Shown piece by piece: positions 12,066 through 25,539 of a stretch of 64,000 bases of DNA (the stretch's first letter is position 1; every line of letters begins with the position of its first letter). Below the pieces are notes generated by a model. It did no database searches. It was not told where the DNA came from and saw only the letters and a program-made list of their open reading frames with translations. A program made the position numbers and the translations under genes. Origin of the DNA: Megamerina dolium (lineage: Eukaryota > Arthropoda > Insecta > Diptera > Megamerinidae); the NCBI GenBank assembly GCA_963854835.1, contig OY978526.1, positions 24,892,334-24,956,333 on the forward strand, given 5' to 3'.

Positions 12066-14269
12066 TTGAAGCTTGAGCTTGATTGCTCCAGTGCGGACCT
12101 TTAGGTTAAAAAATAAGGGAAGGGATGAGAGGGGATCTTACACACTACATCATAAGCTACAATTGGTTGGAGCCAGCCGTTTAGGGATTGAGACGTGTGA
12201 TACAACAACAGGCCCCTCCGAACAGCTACCTTTACTTACCTAGCGATGTAAACCGTTGTACTTCATAAATTTCGACTGAATTATAGTTGAAAGTATTTAT
12301 ATACGATATACGGGTTTTCGTTTTACAGTCAACTTTTACGGTCAACTAGGTCGTATAGCAAGGCATGGGTTCATTGATTAATAAATTATTTTCTAGCATA
12401 AAACTAAAATAAAATAAAGTTTACATTTATTGAGTTGACATAATCCAATGGTCCAGAACAGGGATGATTCAGATTGAAATTAAATGTTTACAAAATAAAA
12501 AATTTAACAATATTTTGACAAAGTCAACAATTTCAAGGAATGGATTTATCACACCGTGCAAAATTACTCCTCAATTCTAAGTATATATAGTATTTTTTTT
12601 TTTCTTTTTTAAGTTATACAATTCTTTAGGTTGCGTTTTCTTTTAAAATTGTTCGTTTTTGTTTGTTGAAATTATATTTTTACATACATATACAAGTATG
12701 TATATATAAATGTTTACATATTAGTTGGTCGTCAATTATACGAGAGAAAGTACTTTATACAAATTGTTGTTGTTTTCCTATTTTTTTTCCCCATTTACTA
12801 TAACTTATTTTTATATTAAGAATTATTTTAGATAAATAAATAAAATTTATTATCATTATAATTAAATGTATTTGCTTGACTAGTGTAATATATATGTAAG
12901 TAGTACCTATGGCTATAACAAAGAGTATATACGTACCTATTAAATATCTCTAAACTAAACTAAACTAAACTAAACTTAGCTTTAAAATCATATCAACAAG
13001 GCAATCAATTATGTATGTATGTATCTATATATATGTATGTGTATGTACTTTATGTATATATTGCGTGAATTTGATTAAAAACTTTAATTCCATTTAAATT
13101 TAGAAAGTTATACCCCTACTAATAAGTATTAGATTTTAATGTTTACCGAATATAATATATTATACAATATATATTTTGGTTGAATTTTTCGATATTTCAA
13201 ACGTACTTTTTTTGTTCTAGATTCCATTTTTGTTTTTTTTTTTCTTTGTTGGACCGATGGGGGATTACATGCGTATATGCCATTCTATTCAAGTACATAC
13301 CTACTTATAAGTATAGTAGTACAATTTGATACTAGGCTTCTATTTGATATAATGCATTCATTAAATTATTAACTGTATGCGTGTACAAGTGTAATATAAA
13401 TATATGTATAGGCGTGTGTGTGTGTGTGTGTGTGTGTATATGTTTGTGAGTATTATACTTTTAAATCACTTTTTCCTCACTTGTTACCCATGAATTATTT
13501 AGCATATGAATTATATTTTAATTAATTAGTTTAGTGCTTGTGGCTTGTGGCTGTGGTCTTAGTAATATTTTTCATCTACTAATCCGCAATCACTGTCAAT
13601 TCCTGGATAATAGGCGTCACGCACATTATTCTCTTCTCCACATACATACATAATATGTACAATGACCTGTCGCTTCACTATCCTTCTCTTTGTCTGCATC
13701 TCGTCAATATGCGTGATAGTGTAATGACATCTGTAAAATAAAGACAATCGAGAACAAGAAGAACAAGTAGAAGTAGAAGAAAAAGACGAGGAAAAACAAA
13801 AGAAAAGAAAAGAGATAAAAAAATATCCATTAACACATTGTAACGCATTTTCGTCTATACAACTACAATGATATATCTAAATAGTATAATAAAGTATGCT
13901 GCAAACAAGTAAAAATTTGTATATTTTGTAGATAAAAAAATCCATCATGAGGATAAAGCAAAATGTAGCAAAGATGTTAACGAAAGACTAATAAAAAAAA
14001 AATAGAATAAAATAAAATGTCATAATGTAAAATACAAAACAAAAACAAGACACTTAAAAGCTATTGTGCAGAGCGAAATAAATGTACGAAGAAGTTGTGA
14101 AATTCACTAAATTTACTACTATGTCGCTATGATTATGAGCTTTTCCGTATAATACAAGGTGATGGCATTTATTTCAATAAAGACGAAGGGATCTAGAACC
14201 TTGTCATTGAGGATTGGATTTCAATTCATATTAAGTTTTTTGGGGGGTTTTCATGACTTTTTTTTAAAA
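12066..14269. other. Non-coding sequence with microsatellites
   Basis: The first ~180 bases are less AT-rich and may be the 3' untranslated part of the retrotransposon before it. After that come a TAAAC pentamer repeat (about 12951-12976), a GT repeat (about 13413-13438), AT-rich steps and an A-rich tract near 13740-14040. No gene is recognised. Confidence 0.5.
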
Positions 14270-15310
14270 AAAAATTTCGAATTCGCACTGCTTTCGACTT
14301 TATGTGATGTACTTCAAATAATGCCGAACATTTTTTGCAATAAAGTCGAAATTATTTTATATGGAAAAAGTTTGAAATCGTGGAAACATTGAAATGATGT
14401 GGAGAAGAAAATGCAAGGAATTAGGTTTCAAAGGTTTTTTCTCACTTTTTCTACATTATTCCAAAAATATTGAAACAATGTCGAACAGAAAATGTAACGA
14501 ATTACATTGTACACTCTTTTCTTACAGTTTTTCCCCATAATTCCGCAAAAAAAGGAAATGAAACAATGTCCAACAGAAAATTGCCAAAATGTTTTGATTA
14601 ATGTCGAAACCGAATGTCACTTTTGCAAAATTTCATTTCGCTATAATCAAATTATTTTGCAAGAATGCTGAAAATCGAAAATATTCATTTTTTGTTAATT
14701 TTTTACAAAATTTTATTTCGCCATAATCAAATTATTTTCATTTGACATTCTTACAATTTCTGTTCGAAAAATGTCGAAAAGTATCAAAAAAGGTTTGCAA
14801 CCAAATCAACAAAATTATTTTCCTCATTCTTCCAAAAAGTAGTTTTCAGCCTTCAACAAAATTTCATTTATTTTATAAATTATTTTGCAACAATGACGAA
14901 GATATAAAAAAAATATTTTTTTTACGTCATTATTACAATATTTTTTGCAATAATGTCGAAAATCTATATTTCATTTTTGTTCGATATAATTGCAATATTC
15001 TAATATTCAATATTTAATATTCAATGTAATTCGATACATTTTTCATACGACATTCTTTAATTTTTTTTTTTTTTTTTGAATAATGTCGAAAAAGTATGTA
15101 AAAAGGTTTGCAACCAACTCAACAACAATTTCTTATTCTTCCAAATTTTTTGCAATAATGTCGAAAATCTAAATCGATACATTTTTCATTCGATATTCTT
15201 TCAACTTTTTATTTTTTTTTTATTAATATCAAATTCAAATAGTAGTTTTCAAACCCTCAACAATTGCTTCATTTGAATTTCATTTGATATTACATTGCGT
15301 TCGATTGGTG
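14270..15310. repeat. Second ATGTCGAA-rich block
   Basis: The same motif family as at 6470-7490. TTTTGCAATAATGTCGAAA or close variants occur many times, for example near 14335, 14950, 15085 and 15160. They mix with TTTCATTTCG, TTCGACAT-type complements and poly-T runs. Some duplicated segments (AAAAGGTTTGCAACCAA at about 14790 and 15102) show local tandem copying. No gene is seen. Confidence 0.6.
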
Positions 15311-18059
15311 TAGAATGGAAAGAAGGGAATTTTTACATAAATAAATCACTTATCATTTGCAATTGTGACAACCAAAAAGCTGAAATAATTCTTTGAGATA
15401 ATACTTAACAGCTAATGCTTATTGTTGTTCTTTTTTTTTAGGATTTGCTGCGGCTTTAATATTTCTTTTCTGTGTTGACATCGATTTTTCCTAATCAGGC
15501 TTATTTAGTAGCACTTTGCTTTGTCATTTCTAAAGCGATTTTTTCTAAAATTCTCATTTTTGCTGCACAAGTTGAAAAAAGTAATAATGAACATATATAG
15601 TTTCAATCAAATTAATGAAAATTAATGTCAATTTAAGTTTTTATATATGTATATGAAATTTCTTATTAAAAACATGGTCATACAGATAACCACGGCACGC
15701 ATGGAGCGTATTTGTCGAATGTAATTATACAAAGAATGAACAGAATATGTTCATTTTTACCAGTAAATGGGTTTTAGAGTATATATAAAATAGCAAACTT
15801 TGAACCTCCAAAATATCTGTTTACTTAATTTTAAGGAGTAAAAGGGACATCATTGTGCAGATCGTAGCAGTGACTTTGTATGGGAACATTGTTATGTAGC
15901 TAACGTGGGTCATTCAATTTTTGCGAATTAGTTTCTTCATATAATATTAATTTGTCTACCAAACATTTGTTGCCAAACACCATTTGTTTCGATCGCTATA
16001 GAACTTCATTAATGGTCTACAATTTCCAGAAAGTTTAGCAATTCTATAAAGGTGGAATGATGAGTTTGCCCAAAAAAATTTCAAATGCTCGAAGGAACAA
16101 AATATGTACTTAATTAATTGAGCTTTGATGTAAATATCGAAATAATTGCTTTTAGTTGATAGCAAAAATAATAAAAAATAAAAACCCTAACTAATTTTTT
16201 GACCATCCAAAAGTGGGCTGATTTAAAAGTTTCAATTTTGTTCTCATTTTGAGACTAAGTAGTCGAGCCCAGTCTTATTTTAGTTGCAGTTGTCTTGAGT
16301 ATATTCCTATTGTATATTTTCATTTACACATTCACACACACACACATACACATACACGTACGTTCATACAATTTGGAAAAGTTACACGATTTGCATAACA
16401 TTTTGTGGCTGTTAGTGAATAAGTGAGATTTACATGCGGTGGTGCGGGTCTCTTTGATGCTGGTGATGCTGATGTTGCTACTGCTTTTGTTTTATGTATT
16501 GTTATTTTATTTTTAATTTTTTATGATTTTTTTATATATATATTTCTTCCTATTTGGCTTGGCTGGTTCTATTCGACTTGTGTATTTTAAGGTTGGTTTT
16601 AATTTAAATAAAATGCTCACAAAATTGAGGCGTTTTCGGTTAGTGCCTTTTATTCTCTCATTTCTACTTTGTATTGACTTTCGTCTGTGTTTGTTTTTTT
16701 TACATTGTATGATGGGTCAGAGTGGTGAGTTTGTTTTAATGCGGTTTCGTAATGTAAAATTAAGGACACCAAGCTTAAAACGTGAGTTGATTTTACAAGA
16801 AGCAAGCGACGAAAGTCAAATAAATTAAAATGAAAATCTCTATGAGAGGATGAGATGTGGAGAATATCAAAAAAAAAAAAATAATAAAACATAAAAAACA
16901 AATACAAACATGTATGCAAAATACATTCCATAAAATACGCTTACTTATTTATTTGCATGTACTTACATAGACACAACCACCCACAAACACACACACACAC
17001 ACAGATGCGTGTGAATATTCTACATAATACATTCATAAATAGCCAACCAACCAACCAACAGCATTTACATTAACAACAACTCAACAGAACTGAAAGAAGG
17101 CTAAAAAAAAAACAACAACACAAGAAGAACGGGCAGTGAAGCTGAAGTGAAATTAAAATTGTGAAGAATGAAAGCAAACAAACAAGGAATAAACAAGCCA
17201 CCAACAACAACAACAATAACAACAATAACTACAATGGCAACATTGACAGCAATAATATTAACAAGTAACAAGAAAAGGAAAGGAAAAAAAGACAAAGAAA
17301 AAGAAAAACATATATAATGAAAAAACCAAAAAAAAAAAAATAAAAAATAATTGCACCAATAACAGCAACATTAACAACAATGTAAGAGAAACGAGTAACA
17401 TTAGCATATCCAACAGAAAATTTTGAGCGATATAAATGGTTCAGCTCTTTAGCAGGTAAGACCAATTTCAGCGAATACTAAATATATGTTCAGGATTAAG
17501 CTTTTCAACACTGCTCAACTTAAATTTAATTTGAAATTAGCACATTGCTCAATATTGCGGCCTCATAACAAGAACTGCTGAAAATTTTGCAGGCCATTTG
17601 ACATACAAAATTGTCATCCCTTAGTTGGTTCCCACATTGGTATTTGTTATATTCTTTTTTTCAACACGAGTGGATTGCTATTAAGTCTAAATATTTTTTG
17701 GACGTCATAAAATAAACCGAATTTCATTTTCCGCTGGTAAAAATAGAAAAATTGGGCTCAGACAATTCATCAGCATCAGATCAGTTGAGCAATAGATCTC
17801 AATGCTTCCTACTGGTCATCATACATGATAATAAAATACATACACATATAGTATATATTCTCATATGTACATATATTACATGTTACGTGTACGTTAAGTA
17901 TGCACTTGCTAGTACATGTCAAAATGTACGTAGGTTCATTGCGGTGGATCACATTTTGAAAATGAGTCAGCGAAAACCATAAAATTTCACCACTTCAAAA
18001 GAAATTCCTGTACAACTATGCGATTATTTATTGTTTTTCATAAGTTAATAAGTTAATTT
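15311..18059. other. AT-rich non-coding sequence
   Basis: The stretch contains CA/AC repeats (16330-16360, 16985-17005), long A-rich tracts (17100-17350) with CAACAA trinucleotides, and a 101-codon frame at 16523-16828 with no recognised domain and weak composition. Frames of 64-78 codons on the minus strand near 17100-17460 are hydrophobic runs made by low-complexity DNA. I see no gene. Confidence 0.5.
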
Positions 18060-19110
18060 TTGGTTGGTTTTACATTTAACTACTCTAAGATCGATTCCTG
18101 GACCACAATAGGGATATATCTAGATTTTCTCATGATTGTGTACGGGAGCCTTCCTAAAGAGCGAAGCTAGGATGTAGCTTGTTTATTGAAAATGCCGAGA
18201 AGAAAAAAATAATATGAGTCGGTCATATAGTTTACCGTTCTAGAGTCGATTCCTTGATAACTATTGGGATATTTATCGATTTTCTAATGATTTTGTATGA
18301 TAGCCTCACTAAAAATTTGAGATAGGACGTGAGTGTATTCGGAGGAAATGTTGGAAAGGTAAACTTAATGTTGGTCGGTTATACATTTCAACACTGCATT
18401 GCATATTCTTTGACAGTTAGACAGGGATATTCCAAAAAAATGTTGAGAAATAAAAAGTAATGATCGTTGGCTATACATTTTGCCGTTCTAGAGCCAGTAT
18501 TTTTAGGAGGTACTTCTAAATTTTCAAGTGGTTTTACGTTCATTTTATATGGGAGTACCTCTAAGATGTGAATATAGGAGAAGGAAATTTTGGGAAGGAA
18601 AATATAATAGGGGCCCAGCCATATATTTTATAGCTCTAATATCGATGCCTTTGCAGGTATGACATGATTTGTAGATTTTTAAGTGTTTTTATGTTTGTCA
18701 TGTATGTAAGCCCCCCTCAAAGCCTGAAGCTACGGGGTAAGTATGTTTGGAGAAAATATTGATAAAGAAAAGATAGAGGCAATTTCTGGCCAGTTATGGG
18801 GATATTTGCAAATTTCTCTTTGTTTTTTGTGTTCATGTTATATGGGCTAAGAGGTAGGTAGATATGTTTGAAGAAAATTTTGAGAAGGAATATGCAATCG
18901 AGGTTAATCATACATTTGATCGATTCCTGTGTAATTATGGCGTGATTTGTAGATTTTCAAGTCTTTTTACGTTCATTTTATACAGGAACCTTCCACAAGG
19001 GATGACAACAGGGAGCGAATATATTTATGAAAAGCGCTGAAGAGCAAAACTGAAGGAAGATCGGTCACATATATTACCGTTCTACAAGAATTTTTGCGAA
19101 TAAAACAGAC
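18060..19110 (+). repeat. ~150-158-bp tandem repeat array (family B), plus orientation
   Basis: About six units. Landmarks in each unit, in order: a GTCGGTCATA-like block, TTACCGTTCTAGAGTCGATTCC, a GGGATATTTRTCGATTTTC block, TTTTACGTTCATTTTRTATGGGAG, a CCT(C/T)(C/A)CTAA block, and TTGGAGAAAATNTTGGAAAGGA. The TATGGGAG-type landmark occurs at about 18137, 18295, 18547 and 18697. Units are highly diverged. Related arrays in the other orientation lie at 25540-27130 and 42190-42960. Confidence 0.65.
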
Positions 19111-21690
19111 AAAATTGATACTTTTATATATTTTATTTCCAACGTCTCACAGGACGTCCCTAGAAGAGTAAAATTTAAATATATGCCTAAGCATCATAAG
19201 TTTTTCCTATGCAATATTTTTCCTAAAAATACTTATACCCTATTTCTGATCCTCAAATAGATTACTTTACAAAAGAAACTGAAAAAAATAAGTAGATTTC
19301 TTTAAATCCAGAATTTATGTTTACTACCAGGAAAAAAATATTACAAATTTTTGATATGTAATATTTTTCATCGAGTCACATCATTCACAAACCCACCCTA
19401 ATATACATACCAAAATACAAATGTAACTACATATAGTCAACCTGTCTATTACAATGTATGTGAGTAAATTTGCGTTAATGAAGGCCAAAAGTCCAGCAAT
19501 CGACACAACTATAACACCAACAATAGCTAATACAAAAGCGGTATAATACAAAACACATTACACAACAGCGACTACCTACTACGACTATCAACTACCAGCT
19601 ATTATTACCAACTACATATAGTACATACAACTACAACTACAATTACTTACATGTAGTTAGAGCAACTACATACTTACTTGCTTAGTGCAATAACAACAAG
19701 AAACATTGAATGTATGTAGTATAAAAGACAATGGGAGTGAATAGAAATTGTAGCCTTTTATAGAATGTGTACCTGGGTGTTCGTGTGTGTGTGTGTGTGT
19801 GTGTATGCGTGTGGTTTTATTTCATTGTTATTCTAACTATTTCTGTTGTTGCTGCTGTTGTTTTTGTCCTATTGACGGTGGTGATGGCAATGTTGTTGTA
19901 GGGTAAAATCGCATATAGATGTATGTATGCATACATACATCTTCTATTTTCTACATATATCTATATACAAACCACATATATAAGGTAAATGTAAGTATGC
20001 ATGTTTATATCCTTCAGAAAAGTTATATTGTTTTCTAAGACTTTGTATGTAGATATATGTGTGTGTAATATTATGTAGATATATATGTATGCATAAAGTT
20101 AGAAGAATCGCAATTTTGAAGGTTGATCTACCCACACACACGTATTCATAAACACACCTCACAGTAGAGTCTTCCAATCCCATAAGCCTCAAAATGTTTC
20201 ATTTCGAATTTTTGGATATATGTATGTATATATGGGTGTGTCTGTGTGTGTGTGTGTATGTTAGTATGTGTCTATTCCAATTCATTTCCATTTATACTAA
20301 AGTATATGTATGTATGTACATATAATATCATACATGCATACATATGTGTATACAACAGATTTAATAGCAATTGATACGATAAATACAATCCCAAATGATA
20401 TGAATCTTTAGCAAACTAAGTACGTGTGTGTGTGTGTGTGGGTTAATATGCTTATGTTCATATGTTTGTATAAATGTATATGTATATTTTGACTGGTGAT
20501 TGGTTTGTGTATTTTTAGTACATGTATCAATTGCTGCAACGTTAAACAAGTAGCTCTAATTGGAATAAACACACATAAATATTTGTATTCGTGTGTGTGT
20601 GTGTGTCAGTATGTGCTTATGTGCTTGTATGTTGGTGCGTGTGATGGCATTTTATGTCACAACAAATAAAGAAATTTGTTACGATTTGATTGAAATTGAT
20701 TTCAAAGATCCTAAACAAAAAAAAAGTAAAACATAAAGATAACGAATTGATTGCGATAATCTACTACCACTGTTGAATGACGATACATGAAAAGATTTCC
20801 AAAAAAAATGTTGGAGGAACTTTATGAGTATGAGTTTTTATGTATCTTATGTATGTGTAATTTTTTTGTGATAAAACTTTTTTTGATTGTTGAAAACCAC
20901 AATCTTGCTTTTATATTGGGCTTATGGTGTTGGGTGAATTTCAAACAAAACTCCAAGGGATTTGCTTTTATCAGACCACTTTGAATGGCAAAATTCACCT
21001 TTTCAAAGCTTTTGTCACTAAATTCATTCAGCAAAAGCATTGCTTTTCAAAGCAAGTATCATATGCATAACGATACAATCAGTACAATGTCAGAGAATGT
21101 AAGAAGTTTACAATATAATTGCTTAACATATGTAAAAGATTTGCTCAAATTAAAATTAAATACAAATAATACAAATAATAATGCACATCGTTTTGTAATA
21201 AATACATCAGTGCCATTTTAAGGTTTCACGGAGAGAGTGAAAAGGTGGAGTGGAGGTCCAGTATATTACTAGGTTAGTTATAGCAGCATCTGAGGACAAG
21301 TAAGATTTTTTGATTATATCTCATCTTCTCTAGTATTTCATATCTAGTAATCTTAGGCGGGGCATATTTTACATTTTATCTAAAGTTGGGAATGATTTGG
21401 GATAAGATGGGATTTTTTGCTTACTTTGTCATCTCTTTATATTTTTGCTTACTTTCAACGAAAATTCTAAATTGATATATGACAATGTTGATCAAATAAA
21501 ATATGACCAAGTGTATGATATGCTTGCATACAATAATCTCATCTGTTGAATGCCTTAGGCTACAGACGAAACAATCTGTATTTGATTTCTGTGTGAATGA
21601 CCTCCCAATATGGCAGAGATACTCGGAAAGCTCATGTCCAGGATTATTTGAGATTCGAAGGAAATAATCCGAATAAAATAAATACAGAAA
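19111..21690. other. Non-coding sequence rich in GT and TATG microsatellites
   Basis: GT repeats occur near 19782-19804, 20238-20258, 20424-20440 and 20591-20607. CTA/CAA trinucleotides lie near 19590-19700 and TATG/CATA steps near 19920-20350. Short frames of 62-93 codons have no recognised motif. No gene or transposon is identified. Confidence 0.5.
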
Positions 21691-22150
21691 GAAAAAAACC
21701 AATTATGGAATATCATTGCATTGGATTATTGAATCGATTTGAAGGCTCTATAATTTTGTATGGGGGAGCTGTATTAAATAGTGAGCATAGAAAATGCAAA
21801 ATTATTTATTAAAACAATGAAAATATGTTTGTCCCAAACGGAAGAGTACGTAAATTATGGCGGTTCAAAATTATATATTTTTTGCTATATTGTATGGGAG
21901 CGACTTTAGGTAGAGGGCAAATATTGTTGTTCTAGATGAAAGATCATTTAAATTATAACGATTGAAATTTTTATGACGTTCTACTAGAGCTATTGTACAT
22001 TAAACAATGGGCGTAACTTATCCGCTATTTGTAAAATTAGTGAAATTTGGTTGTCGCACGCTGAAGTTATGGTGTTAAACATTATTTTTTTATTTCTCCG
22101 ACTTTGTACGGAAGCCACATTAAGAAGTGAGCGTGGTGTGCCACTTCTTA
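21690..22150 (+). repeat. ~150-bp repeat units (family C)
   Basis: About three diverged units are recognised by TTGTATGGGGGAGCTGTATTAAATAGTG-like (about 21757), TTGTATGGGAGCGAC (about 21890) and TTTGTACGGAAGCCACATTAAGAAGTG-like (about 22102) blocks, with TTATGGCGGTTCAAAAT or TAACGATTGAAATTTT between them. It is the same family as 33870-34150, 44640-45640 and, reversed, 47780-47920 and 48480-48920. Confidence 0.6.
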
Positions 22151-23460
22151 TTTTGTATTACAATAATAATATAACTGTCACATGTGATTCTTGTAGCCAG
22201 AAGACTGCCAATATTTTCATGAAATTCGCCGGAGAGATGCATAATATAATAAGTAAGAACATATTTTAAGACCAACCCCATTGGAAAATTTTTTAGCCTA
22301 CCTCCCTAACAAAGTTCTTTTCCGGGGCAAAATAGTTTCTTTTATAAAATCTACAAAAATGTATATATTTTGATCATATCCGAGATTTGGATTAACCTAA
22401 AGTCGATTGATAAGATATCTAAAGATAGGCCATATCGAGCCATTTCTTAGGGTATCTCTCGAACAGGGACCTTAACAATTTTCATACCAGAAACTCTAAA
22501 AATATCAAGTAAAGACGTTACTTTTTTTTGTGTATTTTTTAATTTCCCACCTTTTTAAACAAAAACGACAAAGATAACAGTGAAATTTTGTTAAGGTAAA
22601 TTTTTTTTTTTTTTTATTAAGCACATGTATACATTTGAAGAAGAAATATTTCTGGAATTGATTGAATAATGTTTACTCTTCACAAAATCAAAAAAAAAAA
22701 AAAATTTACATTAACAAAATTTCACTTTGATCTCAATTATATGCCTACATATATACCAAAATAACAAAAATTTTAAGGCTTAATTTGAAAAAAAAAAACT
22801 CAAAATATTTACATATAATTTTTTTAATAAAACTGTTCACAAAACGTTAGTAAAATGCTTGAAGTAGAAGGTTCCATTATAAAAAGAAATAAATTTTTTT
22901 ATTTTCTTAAGAAAAAATTGCACTAAAATATCAAAAAGCTCCTGATTCTATGCCTGCACAAAAGTAAAAAAAGGTAATTTCAATTTCAATTCAATTTCAA
23001 TTGGTTATTTTCAATTATGAATTTTTGAATTAATATCGTTTTTGAGTATCAAATACCCCGTTGTGCCGCGGTTTAAATTTAAGAGAAATTAGGGCAAAAC
23101 TATTAGGCAGTCATCTACGAGTCAAATATTGTTGTTGTAGATGTTATATTAAGTAAATTATTGTAAGATAAACATTTCTATAATTCCCATGTTTCTCAAT
23201 TTGATTGCTTCATATGGACCACAGGTCACTCATGGCAATTCGTCTAAACAGCTTAATATTTTTTTAAGTAATTGTGCCACCCAGATGTAGGTGACAGACA
23301 ACGGACGGATGGGCATCGTTAAATTGACTTTTTAGGTGATGGCGTTCAGGAATATATACATACTTTTCTGTATATTCCTTCAAGTGATTACAAACATCTG
23401 ATCGAAATAAATCTGTGCTCATGCAGAGTAAAAAAAGGTAAAATCTTATAACTTCATTTC
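22151..23460. other. Non-coding sequence with a foldback structure and a fly-type repeat tail
   Basis: The interval contains the near-perfect inverted repeat listed at 22580-22725. At about 23280-23440 it has a GTGACAGACAACGGACGGATGG block followed by GAATATATACATACTTT. From memory this resembles the end of a common intergenic repeat of flies that also carries TATGGGAG units. No gene is visible. Confidence 0.4.
22580..22725. repeat. 36-bp inverted repeat (foldback hairpin)
   Basis: The arms at 22580-22615 and 22690-22725 are reverse complements with one mismatch. The left arm begins GTGAAATTTTGTTAAGGTAA and ends in 15 T; the right arm begins with 15 A. The 74-base loop starts ATTAAGCACATG. 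The non-homopolymer part (about 20 bp) makes this more than a chance poly-A/poly-T pairing. Confidence 0.7.
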
Positions 23461-25539
23461 TAATGCAACACCATATTCATCAACCATCGTAGGTAGAAAA
23501 AATTTTTTTCATCATTATTCCAAAAATTTCTCCACAACAATACAGAAATCGTAATTTCTGCTAAATTTCATTATGTCAATATTGCAAAAAATAAACATGA
23601 TTCCCATTTTAAATTATTCGACATTATTTCATATTACCCATGCAGTCGAATAGCAATCAAATTTTATATTTTAAATTATATTTTAGATGTGGTATTTTGC
23701 TGCACATCATAAATTAAATGAGAATTAAATAGAATGATTGCTTGTGTGTGTGTGTGCTCTTTGTGTGTATATAATGTATGTAGGTAATGCATGCTCATAT
23801 GGATACGAGTATTTGTAGTCATCTAATATCGACATTCAGATGAGAAACATGCTATAGATTTATAAAGAAATTTATGATGACAGCGAAACGATGTACAATG
23901 CTTATTTACGATGTAAAAATTTGAGTCATTATATTTGAATAATTTATGTTTCCACTTACTTTTACACAGACACACAGCAATAAAACACGAACGTTTGCAA
24001 TGTACACAAATGTAAGAAGCAGAAGAAGAAGAAGAAAAAGTAATATGTAACAACTAACTTCCGTCATAATAATCCAATAAATGGTGGGAAAAGAGTACTT
24101 TGCACAGTTTTAAAAATGTTCTTTCTTTTCCCGAACAAATTATGTCTTATGTACTTAATTACTTTAATAATAATAATAATAATAATTATAATAATAATAG
24201 GAGTAAAAAAAAAATAAAACCATTTCTTCAAAATCTTCTTTAACAAGCTACACACAAGCGACAACGATCATCATTATGAGAGTATATGGATGTACGTATG
24301 TACTCGGTATTATGCCAACCGGTGGTATGAGTAATTAATAATTTAAATTGAAATACAAGCAGAAATAAAAGAACTAGAGAGAATGTAACAACAGCAACAA
24401 CACCAACAACAACAACACCAAAGAGATGCGTAACGAAGCGTAGGGAATTAAATTCTGTTCTCATAACAACGCCAACAACGATGACGATGTCATAATAAGT
24501 ATTAATTATCCTCCTTTTGCTGCTGATGCTGTTGCAGCTGTTGGTTCTTGTATGTATGTAATATACGTTTTCTTCTTTGGTATTCTATTCTTTTTTTTTG
24601 TGTGTTCCCTTTTGTTGCTTGTAATTCGTTTACTCATGCCCTTTTTGTTGTCATAACTAAGCTAAATCTAGTGTAAAAGATTTTCTACATAATAAGTGCT
24701 AGCAATTCGACGCACAAGTGAGTACAAGAAAGGAGAATAAACTACAACACAAAGGTCAATGCATTCCTACACATATTATATTATAATGAAAGAGACATTA
24801 AATGTACATATCCGGATGGAAATATAAATTTTTGTTTCACCAAAGTCATGTGTACCATAAATAATTTCGACTTTAAACTCGTACTCGTACTCGAAGATTG
24901 CAATTGAGGCAGTACATACACACACGCACACACATACACATAAAGAAGTAAATACCTTATATTCACTCCCAAGTCTAAATAAGTATATATGAGCATCCTA
25001 CATAGATGTATCGCTGAATGGTTGAATAGTTAAGATTGAAATCTGGGCAATTTCAAAGGGATGCAAAAACAAAAACGAAAGCAATCTATGACACGAAAGG
25101 CATTCCCAAGTCACAAGGCGACCAAGCAGACTGACAGGCAACAAGGCAAAAAGCATCAAGGATATACAGCAGAATCTATGTGACTGAAAGGGACGATAAA
25201 TATTTGTAGACTGAGGAACAAGAACGCTGAATAATAATGAGAAGAAAATGACAGCAAGACAATATACATAGTATACATACATACATAGGGGCAGAAGAGA
25301 AAACAAACGACAAGGACGAATATTGAATTGAGTGATAATAAAAACGTACGATAGGATATGAAGTAACTTCCGACATGACACAAGAATAGTGAGACAAAAC
25401 CGAAGAATCGGTGTATGTGTGTGTATGTAGTATAAATGCATATTAAGGTGGAAACATTTTTTTAAAGCATTTCTTAGTTCTCATGGGCTAGAAATATCGT
25501 ATGTGTGAAAAAAATATAAAATAAAACAATTTCATACCG
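23461..25539. other. AT-rich non-coding sequence with a weak ATGTCGAA-type patch
   Basis: Near 23510-23660 several TTCGACATT/ATGTCAATATTGCAAAAA variants suggest a decayed copy of the 6.5- and 14.3-kb block. Further on are GT (23745-23765), AAT (24168-24200), CAA (24390-24420) and CA (24918-24940) repeats. A 147-codon minus-strand frame at 24998-25441 is rich in Leu, Ser, Tyr and Phe, with no domain I recognise. I do not call it a gene. Confidence 0.45.

Noticed and set aside
24998..25441. 147-codon minus-strand frame, the longest outside transposons and Patj
   Set aside because: Composition follows microsatellite DNA (Tyr, Leu, Ser, Phe). Overlapping frames of similar quality exist in the same place, and no domain or conservation evidence is available.
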